Shown here: piece after piece, positions 36,623 to 45,778 of the stretch
Numbering within the stretch: position 1 is the stretch's first letter
How the letters are laid out: every line of letters starts with the position of its first letter
Assembly (NCBI GenBank): GCA_001897855.1
Contig: MKUO01000011.1
Span: 1-64,000 of the forward strand
Reading direction: 5' to 3'
Length of the DNA: 64,000 nucleotides
Origin: Bacteroidetes bacterium 43-93
GTDB taxonomy: Bacteria; Bacteroidota; Bacteroidia; Chitinophagales; Chitinophagaceae
The notes under the pieces: generated by a model
What the model was told of the DNA's origin: nothing
Seen by the model: only the letters and a program-made list of their open reading frames with translations
The model's database searches: none
Position numbers and translations under genes: made by a program

Positions 36623-37114
36623 ATGCATGTACCGGATAATTCCTTAAAAACCAGCTCCTATCATTTCTTTAAAGGTTCCTGGAGCTTTAATCGTGACATC
36701 AAAATTGATAACGGAATAACAATATATGGAACAGCTACCGGCAACGCTGTTTTTGAACCTAAAACAGAATTTACAGACTGCAATACACTTATTTACTCCG
36801 AAAAAGGTATGCTTACTATCAGTCAAACCCAGGTAACATCCACTTTCCACAGAAGCTTCAGATATGTTTTTGCTGATACGATGGCGGTTTATTTCAATGA
36901 TGGGGTGGATATAGGTAAACTATACCAGGAATACCGGTCAGATGAAAACAAACAAACATTTACTTCATCAGATGCACATCTTTGTGTAGCAGACAATTAT
37001 AATGCAGAATACAAGATTTTTGACGACAAGAGCTTTCGGTTAATACAATCTATACAAGGGCCTAAAAAAGACTTCCTAATTATTACTGACTTCCAAAAAA
37101 GCATTATTAAATAG
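36623..37114 (+). CDS. DUF6314-like protein
   Basis: This 163-aa protein has no signal peptide. Its pattern matches my recollection of the DUF6314 family: FKGSWSFNRDIKI at the start, TGNAVFEP, YSEKGMLTI, FRYVFADTMAVYFNDG, then SDAHLCVADNYNAEY and a final FRLIQSIQGPKKDFLI. The fold is probably a small lipocalin-like barrel and the function is unknown. It precedes the his promoter and is likely transcribed separately. Confidence 0.6.
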   Translation: MHVPDNSLKTSSYHFFKGSWSFNRDIKIDNGITIYGTATGNAVFEPKTEFTDCNTLIYSEKGMLTISQTQVTSTFHRSFRYVFADTMAVYFNDGVDIGKLYQEYRSDENKQTFTSSDAHLCVADNYNAEYKIFDDKSFRLIQSIQGPKKDFLIITDFQKSIIK

Positions 37115-37146
37115 CAAAAACACATTGTTGTTTACAAAATATTTTT

Positions 37147-37177
37147 TTTGCTGATAAAAAATATTGCTCTTACTTTG
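37147..37177 (+). promoter_or_regulatory. Promoter of the histidine operon
   Basis: TTTG (37147-37150), a 19-bp spacer and TTACTTTG (37170-37177) fit the Bacteroidota consensus TTTG-N19-TAnnTTTG with one mismatch. Transcription should begin about 37183-37186, roughly 10 nt ahead of the leader peptide start. Confidence 0.75.
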
Positions 37178-37195
37178 CATCACAATACGGTAATT

Positions 37196-37252
37196 ATGTT
37201 ATTCAATCAGCTGCATCATCATCATTTCCATACCTCGCACAGGCGGGCATGA
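37196..37252 (+). CDS. hisL: His-rich leader peptide of the histidine operon
   Basis: The 18-codon frame encodes MLFNQLHHHHFHTSHRRA. Six of its codons are His: four in a row at 37214-37225, then two more. It starts just behind the his promoter and ends 31 nt before a terminator hairpin. This is the classical attenuation leader: charged tRNA-His lets the ribosome reach the stop, while shortage stalls it on the His run. Confidence 0.9.
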   Translation: MLFNQLHHHHFHTSHRRA

Positions 37253-37317
37253 AATGACATGCAGTTAAGCTAAATATCTTTCACAGCCGCCTGAGTATCT
37301 CGGGCGGCTGTTTCTTT
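37240..37317 (+). terminator. Attenuator of the histidine operon (terminator and antiterminator)
   Basis: The terminator stem ACAGCCGCC (37283-37291) pairs with GGCGGCTGT (37303-37311), with TTCTTTT behind it. CAGGCGG (37240-37246), at the end of the leader frame, is the exact complement of CCGCCTG (37287-37293). A ribosome stalled on the His run leaves it free to trap the left arm of the terminator. A ribosome at the stop codon covers it and the terminator forms. A small hairpin, GCATG/CATGC (37247-37262), lies between. Confidence 0.88.
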
Positions 37318-37355
37318 TACTCCAACTGGTTTACTCGGGCATCAACATCCTCAAA

Positions 37356-38213
37356 ATGAGTAAACTAAAGATCGCAATTCAAAAAAATGGCCGCCTGAGT
37401 GAAAAATCACTGCAGATGCTTGCAGAATGTGGGTTAAGGTTATCAAACTACGACAGGAAACTAAAAGCTGAGGCTTCAAATTTCCCAGCCGAGGTATTAT
37501 TTCTCCGCGACGATGATATACCTCAGTACGTAGAAGATGGCGTAGCAGACATCGGCATTGTTGGTGAAAACCTTGTAGCCGAAAAATCAAAAAACATATC
37601 GGTTGTCCGCAAGCTGGCCTTTGCACAATGCAGGTTATCTCTTGCTATTCCCAAAGATGAGCCTTATGAAGGATTACATTATTTTCAAAATAAGAAAATC
37701 GCCACCAGCTACCCTAATACCCTGAAAAACTATCTCGACAAGCAGGGCATCAAGGCACAGATAGAAGAAATTGGCGGCAGTGTAGAGATAGCTCCGGGCA
37801 TCGGCCTGTCACAAGGGATATTCGATATAGTAGGCACCGGAAGTACATTATTGATGAATGGGCTGAAAGAAGTAGCCGTTGTGATGCAAAGCGAGGCAGT
37901 CCTGATTGCTAATACCAACCTGCAACCCTCCAAACAACAAATACTCGATCAGCTCCTTTTCAGGATAAAGGCTGTAAAGGATGCAGCTTGCAACAAATAC
38001 ATATTGCTTAATGTGCCTGACAATTGCCTCTCGCAGGTAATCTCCTTATTGCCGGGCATAAAAAGTCCTACGGTTATGCCGCTTGCTATACCCGGTTGGA
38101 GCAGTGTGCACACGGTTATCAAAGAACAGGCGTTCTGGGAGGTAATCTCTCAACTGAAAGAAGCGGGTGCAGAAGGCATTCTTGTATTAGATATAGAAAA
38201 AATGATAGCATAA
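37356..38213 (+). CDS. hisG: ATP phosphoribosyltransferase (long form)
   Basis: This is the first step of histidine synthesis: ATP plus PRPP gives phosphoribosyl-ATP. At 285 aa it is the long HisG form, with two periplasmic-binding-like lobes (AIQKNGRLSEKSL, VADIGIVGENLV) and the PRPP loop GIFDIVGTGSTLLMNGL. The C-terminal ACT-like domain (about 205-285) carries feedback inhibition by His. The long form needs no HisZ, and none is present. It follows the attenuator by 39 bp and lies one base before hisD. Confidence 0.97.
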   Translation: MSKLKIAIQKNGRLSEKSLQMLAECGLRLSNYDRKLKAEASNFPAEVLFLRDDDIPQYVEDGVADIGIVGENLVAEKSKNISVVRKLAFAQCRLSLAIPKDEPYEGLHYFQNKKIATSYPNTLKNYLDKQGIKAQIEEIGGSVEIAPGIGLSQGIFDIVGTGSTLLMNGLKEVAVVMQSEAVLIANTNLQPSKQQILDQLLFRIKAVKDAACNKYILLNVPDNCLSQVISLLPGIKSPTVMPLAIPGWSSVHTVIKEQAFWEVISQLKEAGAEGILVLDIEKMIA

Positions 38214-38214
38214 A

Positions 38215-39504
38215 ATGAAACAGGTGAACTATCCTAAAAGGGAAGAATGGAATGATCTGTTCTTGCGCCCCGTACAAGAGCAGGAAGAGCTGGGCAATAC
38301 CATTAGACAGGTATTCAGAACCATTGCGCAAGATGGAGACGCAGGTGTTTTGAAATACACACAACAGTACGACTACCCGGAAGCTAAAGTAATCTCAACC
38401 GTTTCCCTGGCCGATGCGGGTAATAAACTATCCGACGAACTTAAAAATGCCATACAACTGGCCCAAAATAATATAAGCAAATTCCATAGCACACAGATAG
38501 AACACCCTATAAAATTAGATACTATGCCGGGTGTAACCTGTTGGCGTGAAAGCAGGCCTATTGATCGAATTGGAATATACATCCCCGGCGGCAGTGCTCC
38601 TCTTTTTTCTACTGTACTGATGCTTGCTATCCCTGCACAACTGGCAGGATGCAGAGATGTGATACTTTGTACCCCACCCGACCGTAATGGCAACATAGAC
38701 CCTGCCATACTATATGCGGCATATATTACCGGGGTTTCTAAAGTCTTTGCGATAGGCGGTGCACAAGCCATAGCAGCAATGGCAATAGGTACGTCAACTA
38801 TATCACGGGTAGATAAAATATTTGGCCCCGGCAACCAATATGTTACTGCTGCCAAAACCTATGCCCAGCAATTAGGCATAGCCATTGATATGCCGGCAGG
38901 CCCCAGCGAAGTACTGATCATCGCAGATAAACATGCAAACCCGGCTTTCGTAGCAGCAGACCTGTTGTCGCAGGCAGAGCACGGAGCAGACAGCCAGGCA
39001 ATTTTACTATCCGACAGCAAAGACACTATAGACAATGTGCTAAGCGAGTTAAGTATTCAATTATCATTACTGCCGCGAAAAGCAATAGCACAACAGGCAT
39101 TACAAAATAGCCGGGCAATATTATTAAGCAACCTGGATGAATGCATCGATTTCAGTAATGGATATGCCCCGGAGCACTTAATAATCGCAACAGAGAATGC
39201 TGAAGAACTGGCGGACAAGGTGAATAACGCAGGTTCTGTATTCATCGGCAAATACAGCTGCGAAAGCGCCGGGGACTATGCAAGCGGCACTAACCATACA
39301 TTGCCCACCAACGGTTATGCACGTAACTATAGCGGTGTATCTGTAGACAGTTTTTTAAAGAAGATCACATTTCAGCGAATTACTGCAGAAGGCATTTTCA
39401 ATATTGGTCCGGCTATAGAAACACTTGCTGCAGCAGAGGGACTGATAGCCCACAAAGAGGCCGTAACCATAAGGTTAAACGCATTAAACAACATTAAAAA
39501 ATAA
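38215..39504 (+). CDS. hisD: Histidinol dehydrogenase
   Basis: This zinc enzyme does the last two oxidations, histidinol to histidine with NAD. Typical blocks in the 429 aa are IGIYIPGGSAPLFSTVLM, VDKIFGPGNQYVTAAK, MPAGPSEVLIIAD, the zinc and catalytic region LLSQAEHGADSQA, and GYAPEHLIIATENAEE. The ATG lies one base behind the hisG stop, so translation is coupled. Confidence 0.97.
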   Translation: MKQVNYPKREEWNDLFLRPVQEQEELGNTIRQVFRTIAQDGDAGVLKYTQQYDYPEAKVISTVSLADAGNKLSDELKNAIQLAQNNISKFHSTQIEHPIKLDTMPGVTCWRESRPIDRIGIYIPGGSAPLFSTVLMLAIPAQLAGCRDVILCTPPDRNGNIDPAILYAAYITGVSKVFAIGGAQAIAAMAIGTSTISRVDKIFGPGNQYVTAAKTYAQQLGIAIDMPAGPSEVLIIADKHANPAFVAADLLSQAEHGADSQAILLSDSKDTIDNVLSELSIQLSLLPRKAIAQQALQNSRAILLSNLDECIDFSNGYAPEHLIIATENAEELADKVNNAGSVFIGKYSCESAGDYASGTNHTLPTNGYARNYSGVSVDSFLKKITFQRITAEGIFNIGPAIETLAAAEGLIAHKEAVTIRLNALNNIKK

Positions 39505-39512
39505 TTCAAGCT

Positions 39513-40538
39513 ATGCGAAGCCTGTCTTCATTAGTACGACCAAATATTTTATCGCTCGCACCCTACTCCAGTGCCAGAAGCGAATATTCAGGGAAAGGAA
39601 GCGTTTTCTTAGACGCAAACGAAAATCCATTTGGCATATATAATCGCTACCCCGATCCGATGCAAAAAGCATTAAAGGAGGAGCTGTCTGGCATCAAAAA
39701 TATAAACCCGGAAAGCATATTTATCGGTAATGGCAGCGATGAAGTAATTGATTTGTGTTATAGGATATTCTGCCGCCCCGGCGTCGACAATGCCATTACC
39801 ATAATTCCATCGTATGGAATGTATGACGTTTCAGCGGCCATTAATGATATCAATCTTATTAAAATTCCATTAGATCAAAACTTTCAGCTCGATGCCAACA
39901 TGCTATTACCATACAATAATGATGAGAATACAAAGCTCCTGATCTTATGTTCGCCTAATAACCCAACCGGCAACCTGCTGGAAAACATAGATGATGTTAT
40001 CAATAATTTCGAGGGCATTGTATTAGTAGATGAGGCTTACATAGACTTTGCAGGAAGCCTATCCTATATTCAGAAATTGGCTACACACCCCAACCTCATT
40101 GTCACACAAACCCTGAGCAAAGCATATGGCTTAGCTGCAGCACGTGTTGGCATAGCCTATGCTTCCCGCGAAATTATTCGCTTGTTCAACAAGGTAAAGC
40201 CGCCTTACAATGTCAGTGCCCTGAACCAATCCGCAGCCCTCACTGCCTTGAAAGAAAGGGAAGAGTATGAAAACCAGAAGCAATTACTACTCACAGAACG
40301 TAAGCGTGTTGCAGAGGTGCTGATCAATGCTCCTGCTGTAAAAAAAGTATATCCGTCAGATGCCAATTTTTTACTGATAGCAGTGGATGGTGCTAACGAA
40401 TTATATCAATATCTCTTAAATCTTGGCATCATCACACGCAATAGGAATACGCAAATACCCGGCTGTATTCGTATCACTATCGGCACGCCAACAGAAAACG
40501 ATGAATTATTGAACGCCATTCTGCAATTCTCAATTTGA
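39513..40538 (+). CDS. hisC: Histidinol-phosphate aminotransferase
   Basis: This PLP enzyme makes histidinol phosphate from imidazole acetol phosphate and glutamate. The 341-aa fold type I protein shows FLDANENPFG, IFIGNGSDEVIDL, LCSPNNPTGNLL, VLVDEAYIDF, and the PLP lysine in TLSKAYGLAAARVG (about Lys203). It starts 8 bp behind hisD. Confidence 0.96.
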   Translation: MRSLSSLVRPNILSLAPYSSARSEYSGKGSVFLDANENPFGIYNRYPDPMQKALKEELSGIKNINPESIFIGNGSDEVIDLCYRIFCRPGVDNAITIIPSYGMYDVSAAINDINLIKIPLDQNFQLDANMLLPYNNDENTKLLILCSPNNPTGNLLENIDDVINNFEGIVLVDEAYIDFAGSLSYIQKLATHPNLIVTQTLSKAYGLAAARVGIAYASREIIRLFNKVKPPYNVSALNQSAALTALKEREEYENQKQLLLTERKRVAEVLINAPAVKKVYPSDANFLLIAVDGANELYQYLLNLGIITRNRNTQIPGCIRITIGTPTENDELLNAILQFSI

Positions 40539-40547
40539 TATATAACA

Positions 40548-41639
40548 ATGAAAAAAGTATTATTCATAGATCGCGACGGAACATTGATCATTGAACCACC
40601 AACAGATTACCAGGTAGACAGCCTGGAAAAACTGGAATTCTATCCACAGGTATTCAGGTATCTCTCCATGATAGCTGAAGAGCTGGATTACGAACTGGTG
40701 ATGGTAACCAACCAGGACGGGCTGGGCACTTCTTCCTTTCCTGAAGCGGCCTTTTGGCCGGCACACAACAAAATGATGGATGCATTTGCAAAAGAAGGCA
40801 TCCGGTTTTCAGATATTTTAATAGATCGTAGCCTGCCGGTTGATAATGCCCCTACGAGAAAACCGGGCACTGCAATGCTTGGCAGATACCTTACAAGCGA
40901 TTATGACCTGTCACGTTCCTTCGTCATTGGAGATCGCATCACAGACGTACAATTAGCCCAAAATCTGGGTGCTAATGCTATATACTTAGGCAACGAACTA
41001 CAGGCATCGGCTATACTATCCACTACAAGCTGGAAAGACATCTACCATCTCCTGAAGAAACTCAACAGAACCAGCAAGACCGTACGCAAGACAACGGAGA
41101 CGAATATAGAAGCACAGGTAAACCTCGATGGCAATGGGCAATATAATATTAAAACAGGTGTTGGCTTTTTCGACCACATGCTGGAACAGGTTGCCAAACA
41201 CAGTAGTATAGACATTTCCATTTCGGTACAAGGAGATCTCCACATCGACGAGCACCACACTATAGAGGATACCGGCCTTGTATTAGGTACTGCCATTAAG
41301 GAAGCATTAGGTAAAAAAACAGGTATAGAACGCTATGGCTTTTTATTACCAATGGATGATTGCCTGGCTCGGGTAGCAATAGATTTTAGTGGCCGTCCAT
41401 GGCTGGTTTGGGATGCGCCATTCCTACGTGAAAAGATTGGCGATATGCCTACAGAAATGCTGTTTCATTTTTTCAAATCGTTTAGCGATGCTGCAGGATG
41501 CAATCTGAATATCACTGCAACAGGCAACAATGAACACCACAAGGCAGAAGCCATTTTTAAAGGATTCGCAAAGGCAATAAAAATGGCAGTAAAGCAGACG
41601 GGCGAACAAACCATTCCAAGTACAAAAGGTTCTATATGA
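40548..41639 (+). CDS. hisB: Bifunctional histidinol-phosphatase / imidazoleglycerol-phosphate dehydratase
   Basis: Residues 1 to about 165 are a HAD phosphatase with the nucleophile motif DRDGT (Asp8, Asp10), KPGTAML and [13 protein letters not shown]. Residues about 168-363 are the IGP dehydratase with the metal-binding HDH-type motifs [18 protein letters not shown] and [10 protein letters not shown]. This fusion is the enterobacterial-type HisB also common in Bacteroidota. Its last 4 bases overlap hisH. Confidence 0.97.
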   Translation: MKKVLFIDRDGTLIIEPPTDYQVDSLEKLEFYPQVFRYLSMIAEELDYELVMVTNQDGLGTSSFPEAAFWPAHNKMMDAFAKEGIRFSDILIDRSLPVDNAPTRKPGTAMLGRYLTSDYDLSRSFVIGDRITDVQLAQNLGANAIYLGNELQASAILSTTSWKDIYHLLKKLNRTSKTVRKTTETNIEAQVNLDGNGQYNIKTGVGFFDHMLEQVAKHSSIDISISVQGDLHIDEHHTIEDTGLVLGTAIKEALGKKTGIERYGFLLPMDDCLARVAIDFSGRPWLVWDAPFLREKIGDMPTEMLFHFFKSFSDAAGCNLNITATGNNEHHKAEAIFKGFAKAIKMAVKQTGEQTIPSTKGSI

Positions 41640-42211
41640 TAGCTATCATTCAATACGGTGCAGGTAATACAGGCTCGGTGCAGAATGCCCTAAATAGACT
41701 TGGTGTGCAAAGCATCATAACTGACGATGCTGCTACTATAAAAAATGCGGAAAAGGTGATCCTCCCCGGTGTTGGTGAGGCAAGTACAGCTATGCAGTCC
41801 TTGGCTACCACAGGGCTCGACAAACTAATTCCAACACTCAGGCAACCTGTATTAGGCATTTGCCTGGGTATGCAATTGCTTTGTAACAGATCTGAAGAAG
41901 GTGACACCACTTGTCTTGGAGTATTTGATGCGGATGTAATAAAATTTCCAACAGGCCACATCGTACCGCATATGGGTTGGAATAATATAACAGACATAAA
42001 AGGAGAGCTGTTACTGGGCGCGAACGATGCCGATGTATACTTTGTACATAGCTACTATGTACCTGTATGCGCAGATACCATTGCCACCTGCAACTATATC
42101 CTGCCCTTTAGCGCAGCTATGCAGAAGAATAATTTTTATGCAACACAGTTCCACCCCGAAAAATCTGGCGGTATTGGCGAGCAGATATTAAATAACTTTT
42201 CAGCTATATGA
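41636..42211 (+). CDS. hisH: Imidazole glycerol phosphate synthase, glutaminase subunit
   Basis: This class I glutamine amidotransferase of 191 aa supplies ammonia to HisF. The triad is visible: Cys76 in [10 protein letters not shown], and His173 with Glu175 in QFHPEKSGG. It overlaps hisB and hisA by 4 bp each, a sign of tight coupling. Confidence 0.96.
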   Translation: MIAIIQYGAGNTGSVQNALNRLGVQSIITDDAATIKNAEKVILPGVGEASTAMQSLATTGLDKLIPTLRQPVLGICLGMQLLCNRSEEGDTTCLGVFDADVIKFPTGHIVPHMGWNNITDIKGELLLGANDADVYFVHSYYVPVCADTIATCNYILPFSAAMQKNNFYATQFHPEKSGGIGEQILNNFSAI

Positions 42212-42948
42212 ATATTATACCCGCTATAGATATCATCAACGGCAAATGTGTACGTCTGCAGCAAGGAGATTACAACAAAGTAACCACCTACCTCGCAGAT
42301 CCACTCGATATCGCATTACAATACCGGGATCATGGGCTGCAATACCTGCACCTTGTAGACCTGGACGGAGCTAAAAACGGGAAGGTGACGAATCACAGGG
42401 TATTAGAGCAAATTGCCCGTGCTACTGATCTCATCATAGATTTTGGTGGTGGCATCCGTACAGATGCGGATATACAACTTGCATTTGACAGTGGTGCTAG
42501 CAAAATAACACTCGGCAGCATTGCCATCAAAAAACCTGCTACAGTAATAACATGGCAAAAGAAATATGGTAGTGACAAGTTAATACTCGGTGCCGATTGC
42601 AACAATGGAAAGATCGCCATTAATGGATGGGAGGAAACAACGTCTATAGGCATTAATTCTTTTATACAAGGATATAAAGAATACGGTCTTACACAAGTGA
42701 TGTGTACCGACATAGCCTGCGACGGTATGCTGGCAGGCGCGTCTGCAGAACTATACAAAGCCATACTGGCAGAAAATATCGATATACAGCTTATAGCAAG
42801 TGGCGGTATTCGCTCCATAGACGACGTAAATACATTAAAACAAATTGGTTGCGACGGTGCCATTATTGGCAAAGCCATCTACGAAGGCTTTATCCAACTA
42901 AACGAACTAAGAAACTATGTTGAAGAAACGAATAATACCTTGTCTTGA
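42208..42948 (+). CDS. hisA: Phosphoribosylformimino-AICAR-phosphate isomerase
   Basis: This (beta/alpha)8 barrel of 246 aa performs the Amadori rearrangement of ProFAR. The general acid/base Asp8 is in IPAIDIINGKCVRL and the second Asp in CTDIACDGMLAG. Phosphate-binding glycines lie in FGGGIRTD and ASGGIRSIDD. It shares an internal barrel-half repeat with HisF. It overlaps hisF by 32 bp. Confidence 0.96.
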   Translation: MNIIPAIDIINGKCVRLQQGDYNKVTTYLADPLDIALQYRDHGLQYLHLVDLDGAKNGKVTNHRVLEQIARATDLIIDFGGGIRTDADIQLAFDSGASKITLGSIAIKKPATVITWQKKYGSDKLILGADCNNGKIAINGWEETTSIGINSFIQGYKEYGLTQVMCTDIACDGMLAGASAELYKAILAENIDIQLIASGGIRSIDDVNTLKQIGCDGAIIGKAIYEGFIQLNELRNYVEETNNTLS

Positions 42949-43669
42949 TATAAAGGACGGTCGAACAGTAAAAGGCACCGGATTTATAGACTTAAAAGAT
43001 GCCGGCGACCCGGTAGAGTTGGCTCAAAAATATGCTTTGCAGGGCGCAGATGAGTTGGTATTCCTGGACATAACTGCCACCGTTGAGAACCGCAAGACAT
43101 TGTGCGAACTGGTAGAAAAGATAGCAACCGCCATCAACATCCCATTTACGGTAGGCGGTGGCATACGTACCGTTGATGATGCTGCACTGCTTATCAGGTC
43201 CGGAGCAGATAAGGTGAGCATTAATTCTGCTGCATATAACAACCCGGCGCTGATACAAGACATCGCTACACGTTTTGGCACCCAATGCGTAGTAGTGGCA
43301 ATCGATGCAAAGCAGATTGACAATATATGGAATGTATTTACCAATGGCGGACGGACCGATACGGGATGTGAAGTGACAGTATGGGCACAGAAAGCGGTAG
43401 GCTATGGAGCAGGCGAGATATTGCTCACCTCTATGGATAACGATGGTGCGCGAAATGGATATGCCATCAGCCTGACAAATGCTGTTTGTGATACCGTCTC
43501 TATCCCCGTTATAGCATCAGGTGGTGCAGGATGCGAAGAAGATTTTTCTACTCTGTTCAAAACCACCAAAGCAAGTGCCGCACTCGCTGCAGGTATTTTC
43601 CACTATAATAAGCTATCCATCCCCCAACTAAAAGACTATTTAAAAACCAACCAAATACCGGTAAGATGA
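42917..43669 (+). CDS. hisF: Imidazole glycerol phosphate synthase, cyclase subunit
   Basis: This barrel partner of HisH forms IGP and AICAR from PRFAR and ammonia. Catalytic Asp11 is in IPCLDIKDGRTVKG and the second Asp in LLTSMDNDGARNGY. Further blocks are VGGGIRTVDDA and IASGGAGCEEDF. The start at 42917 lies inside hisA, giving an unusually long 32-bp overlap. A later start would lose the catalytic strand, so the overlap is real. Confidence 0.96.
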   Translation: MLKKRIIPCLDIKDGRTVKGTGFIDLKDAGDPVELAQKYALQGADELVFLDITATVENRKTLCELVEKIATAINIPFTVGGGIRTVDDAALLIRSGADKVSINSAAYNNPALIQDIATRFGTQCVVVAIDAKQIDNIWNVFTNGGRTDTGCEVTVWAQKAVGYGAGEILLTSMDNDGARNGYAISLTNAVCDTVSIPVIASGGAGCEEDFSTLFKTTKASAALAAGIFHYNKLSIPQLKDYLKTNQIPVR

Positions 43670-44253
43670 AACCAGATTTTAATAAAGGGAACGGGTTACT
43701 ACCCGCCATCATACAAGATGCCTACACCATGCAGGTTTTGATGCTTGGGTATATGAACGAAGAAGCACTTACCCAAACCCAGGCTACCGGCTTAGTAACA
43801 TTTTATAGCCGCAGCAAGCAACGCTTATGGACCAAAGGTGAGACTTCCGGCAACACTTTATCGGTGGTCGATATAAGCCAGGATTGCGACGCAGATACCA
43901 TTTTAATAAAAGCCAAACCCTATGGACCTGTTTGCCACAAAGGCAGCCAATCATGTTTTGGTGATGAAACCAATAAGGGTTTCCTATACCAGTTAGAGCA
44001 AACTATTAACCAACGCATCAACGAAAAAAATCAAGCCTCTTATACTAATAAGTTATTCGAAAGAGGAATCAATAAAATAGCGCAGAAAGTAGGAGAAGAA
44101 GCAATAGAACTTGTTATCGAAGCAAAAGACGACAATATTGATCTCTTCAAAAACGAAGCGGCAGACCTCCTCTACCACATGCTGATATTATTCAAAGCCA
44201 AAGGGATTAACCTGGAAGATGTAGAGGCGATTTTGAAGGAACGGAGGAAGTGA
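43666..44253 (+). CDS. hisI: Bifunctional phosphoribosyl-AMP cyclohydrolase / phosphoribosyl-ATP pyrophosphatase
   Basis: This 195-aa fusion (HisIE) does steps 2 and 3. The HisI part (1 to about 105) has MLGYMNEEAL, TFYSRSKQRLWTKGETSGN and the zinc residues in DISQDCDADT and GPVCHKGSQSC. The HisE part (about 110-195) has the MazG-like helices KVGEEAIELVIEAK and NEAADLLYHML. It is the last gene of the operon, and no clear forward terminator follows. Confidence 0.96.
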   Translation: MKPDFNKGNGLLPAIIQDAYTMQVLMLGYMNEEALTQTQATGLVTFYSRSKQRLWTKGETSGNTLSVVDISQDCDADTILIKAKPYGPVCHKGSQSCFGDETNKGFLYQLEQTINQRINEKNQASYTNKLFERGINKIAQKVGEEAIELVIEAKDDNIDLFKNEAADLLYHMLILFKAKGINLEDVEAILKERRK

Positions 44254-44324
44254 TAAGACATCTTAGGCATGACTGGTGTATTGAACCGCTACCCAGCTCC
44301 TGTCTTCATACTGAAAGCCGCGTC

Positions 44325-44362
44325 CTTAAAAGAAAAAGGGTTGCTCTTAATCGAGCAACCCT
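44325..44362 (-). terminator. Intrinsic terminator of the tRNA locus
   Basis: AGGGTTGCTC (44337-44346) pairs perfectly with GAGCAACCCT (44353-44362) around a 6-nt loop. On the minus strand TTTTTCTTTT follows. It lies about 30 bp behind the tRNA 3' end at 44391 and is the original terminator of that tRNA gene. The hairpin may also stop readthrough from hisI, but it has no T-run on that strand. Confidence 0.85.
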
Positions 44363-44390
44363 CTGGAATTTCTAAAGAAATTCCCGTCAG

Positions 44391-44437
44391 TAGCGAAGAC
44401 GGGAGTTGAACCCGTGACCTCAGGGTTATGAATCCTG
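44391..44437 (-). other. 3' part of a CAU-anticodon tRNA gene; probable attachment site
   Basis: On the minus strand the sequence runs from the anticodon arm to the discriminator base. It contains the loop TTCATAA (anticodon CAT), stem arm CCCTG, a variable loop, a T-arm ACGGG-TTCAACT-CCCGT, the acceptor strand CTTCGCT and A73. CCA is not encoded. The 5' half (D-arm and acceptor 5' strand) is absent: the bases beyond 44440 do not form it. Tyrosine recombinases often use the anticodon or T-arm of tRNA genes, and one lies next door. I read this as an att end left by integration. Met or Ile2 identity cannot be told. Confidence 0.75.
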
Positions 44438-44569
44438 CGGCAAATGATTTTATATGGATTAATATGGGCTAAAAGTACCTATTTAAATGCATTTTGTGGA
44501 TAACTCATTTCGTAAAAATACAGCGAAAACCACCAAATGTTGTAGTATTGTTGTAGTAATTTTTTTACC

Positions 44570-45778
44570 GTGGCAAGCATAAAAATCGTACTTCGAAAAG
44601 AAATAAAAAAGGATGGCACATCACCACTCGCAATCCGTATCACGAAAGATCGCAAGACTTCGTACATCTACCTTGAGTACAGTATCCCTCAGAATGACTG
44701 GGATGCTAAAGCAGAGCGCGTAAAGAAATCGCATAGTAATTCCACACGGCTTAATAACTACCTACTGGCAAAAAAGGCCGAAGCAAATAATGAAAGCCTC
44801 GAATTGGAAACGATACAAAAACACGTCAGCGCGCAGACAGTGCGTAAACGCATCAAGCCGACCGCTCAAGGCTCAGTATTCGCACAGGCCGATCTGTATA
44901 TTGAGCGCCTGAAGCAAGACAGAAAATACAACCGGTATAAAGCAGATAAGCCTCGCGTAGAGCGACTAAAAGAGTTTTTGAAATATGACATAACATTCCC
45001 AGATCTCACAATTGCATTGATAAGACGTTTTAAAGCCTGGTTGAAAGCTGAACATCAAGTGTCAGAGCGCACTGCTATGAACTACCTTGTTGTAGTTCGT
45101 TCTATATTTAGTCAGGCAATCGGTGAAAAGGTTTGCGATTATAAATACTATCCATTTGGAAAGGGAAAAGTTCAGATTAAGTTTCCTGAAAGCTTGAAGA
45201 AGGGCGCTACAGCTGAAGATGTAGTTGCAATAGAAGAGCTGGACTTGTCTGGTAAACCACTATTGAATCATGCCCGAAATGTCTGGCTATTTTCATTCTA
45301 CTTTGCAGGCATGCGGGTATCAGATCTGTTTCGCCTTAAATGGTCCGATTTCCATGCCAAGCGCCTCTATTATTCGATGGGCAAGAACAACAAAGGTGAT
45401 AGCATTAAAATTCCAGAAAAAGCAGAACACATTCTAGCACAGTATGCCTCGCAAAGGGATAAAACTGACCTTGTATTTCCAGAATTGAAGGGGCTAGACT
45501 CACTGGACGATTTATTTCTCGTACAAATGCGCATCAAAACTAAGTTGAAGGTGATCAATAAAGCGCTTAAAGAAGTTGCTCGAACTGCCTCTGTAAGCAC
45601 CCCAATAACAATGCATATTTCGCGACACACTTTTGGTAGTCTTTCCGGTGACCGTATCCCAATCCAGATGCTCCAAAAACTGTATCGTCATAGCAGTGTT
45701 TCTACGACTATTGGCTATCAGGCCAGCTTTATTCACAAGGATGCAGATGAGGCTTTGGAAGCAGTAATTGGCAAATAG
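44570..45778 (+). CDS. Tyrosine recombinase (Bacteroidota-type integrase)
   Basis: This 402-aa protein has an arm-binding N-terminal domain (SIKIVLRKEIKKDGTSPLAI), a SAM-like core-binding domain (about 105-200) and a catalytic domain. The catalytic residues are Arg in FAGMRVSDLFRLKW, the HxxR pair in HISRHTFGSL and the nucleophile Tyr383 in STTIGYQ. The start is GTG. It reads away from the tRNA fragment 130 bp to its left, as expected for an integrase next to its attachment site. Confidence 0.9.
   Translation: MASIKIVLRKEIKKDGTSPLAIRITKDRKTSYIYLEYSIPQNDWDAKAERVKKSHSNSTRLNNYLLAKKAEANNESLELETIQKHVSAQTVRKRIKPTAQGSVFAQADLYIERLKQDRKYNRYKADKPRVERLKEFLKYDITFPDLTIALIRRFKAWLKAEHQVSERTAMNYLVVVRSIFSQAIGEKVCDYKYYPFGKGKVQIKFPESLKKGATAEDVVAIEELDLSGKPLLNHARNVWLFSFYFAGMRVSDLFRLKWSDFHAKRLYYSMGKNNKGDSIKIPEKAEHILAQYASQRDKTDLVFPELKGLDSLDDLFLVQMRIKTKLKVINKALKEVARTASVSTPITMHISRHTFGSLSGDRIPIQMLQKLYRHSSVSTTIGYQASFIHKDADEALEAVIGK

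Noticed and set aside
44391-44437. A functional tRNA gene
   Set aside because: The acceptor 5' strand and D-arm are missing, so no cloverleaf can form; only the 3' part is present.
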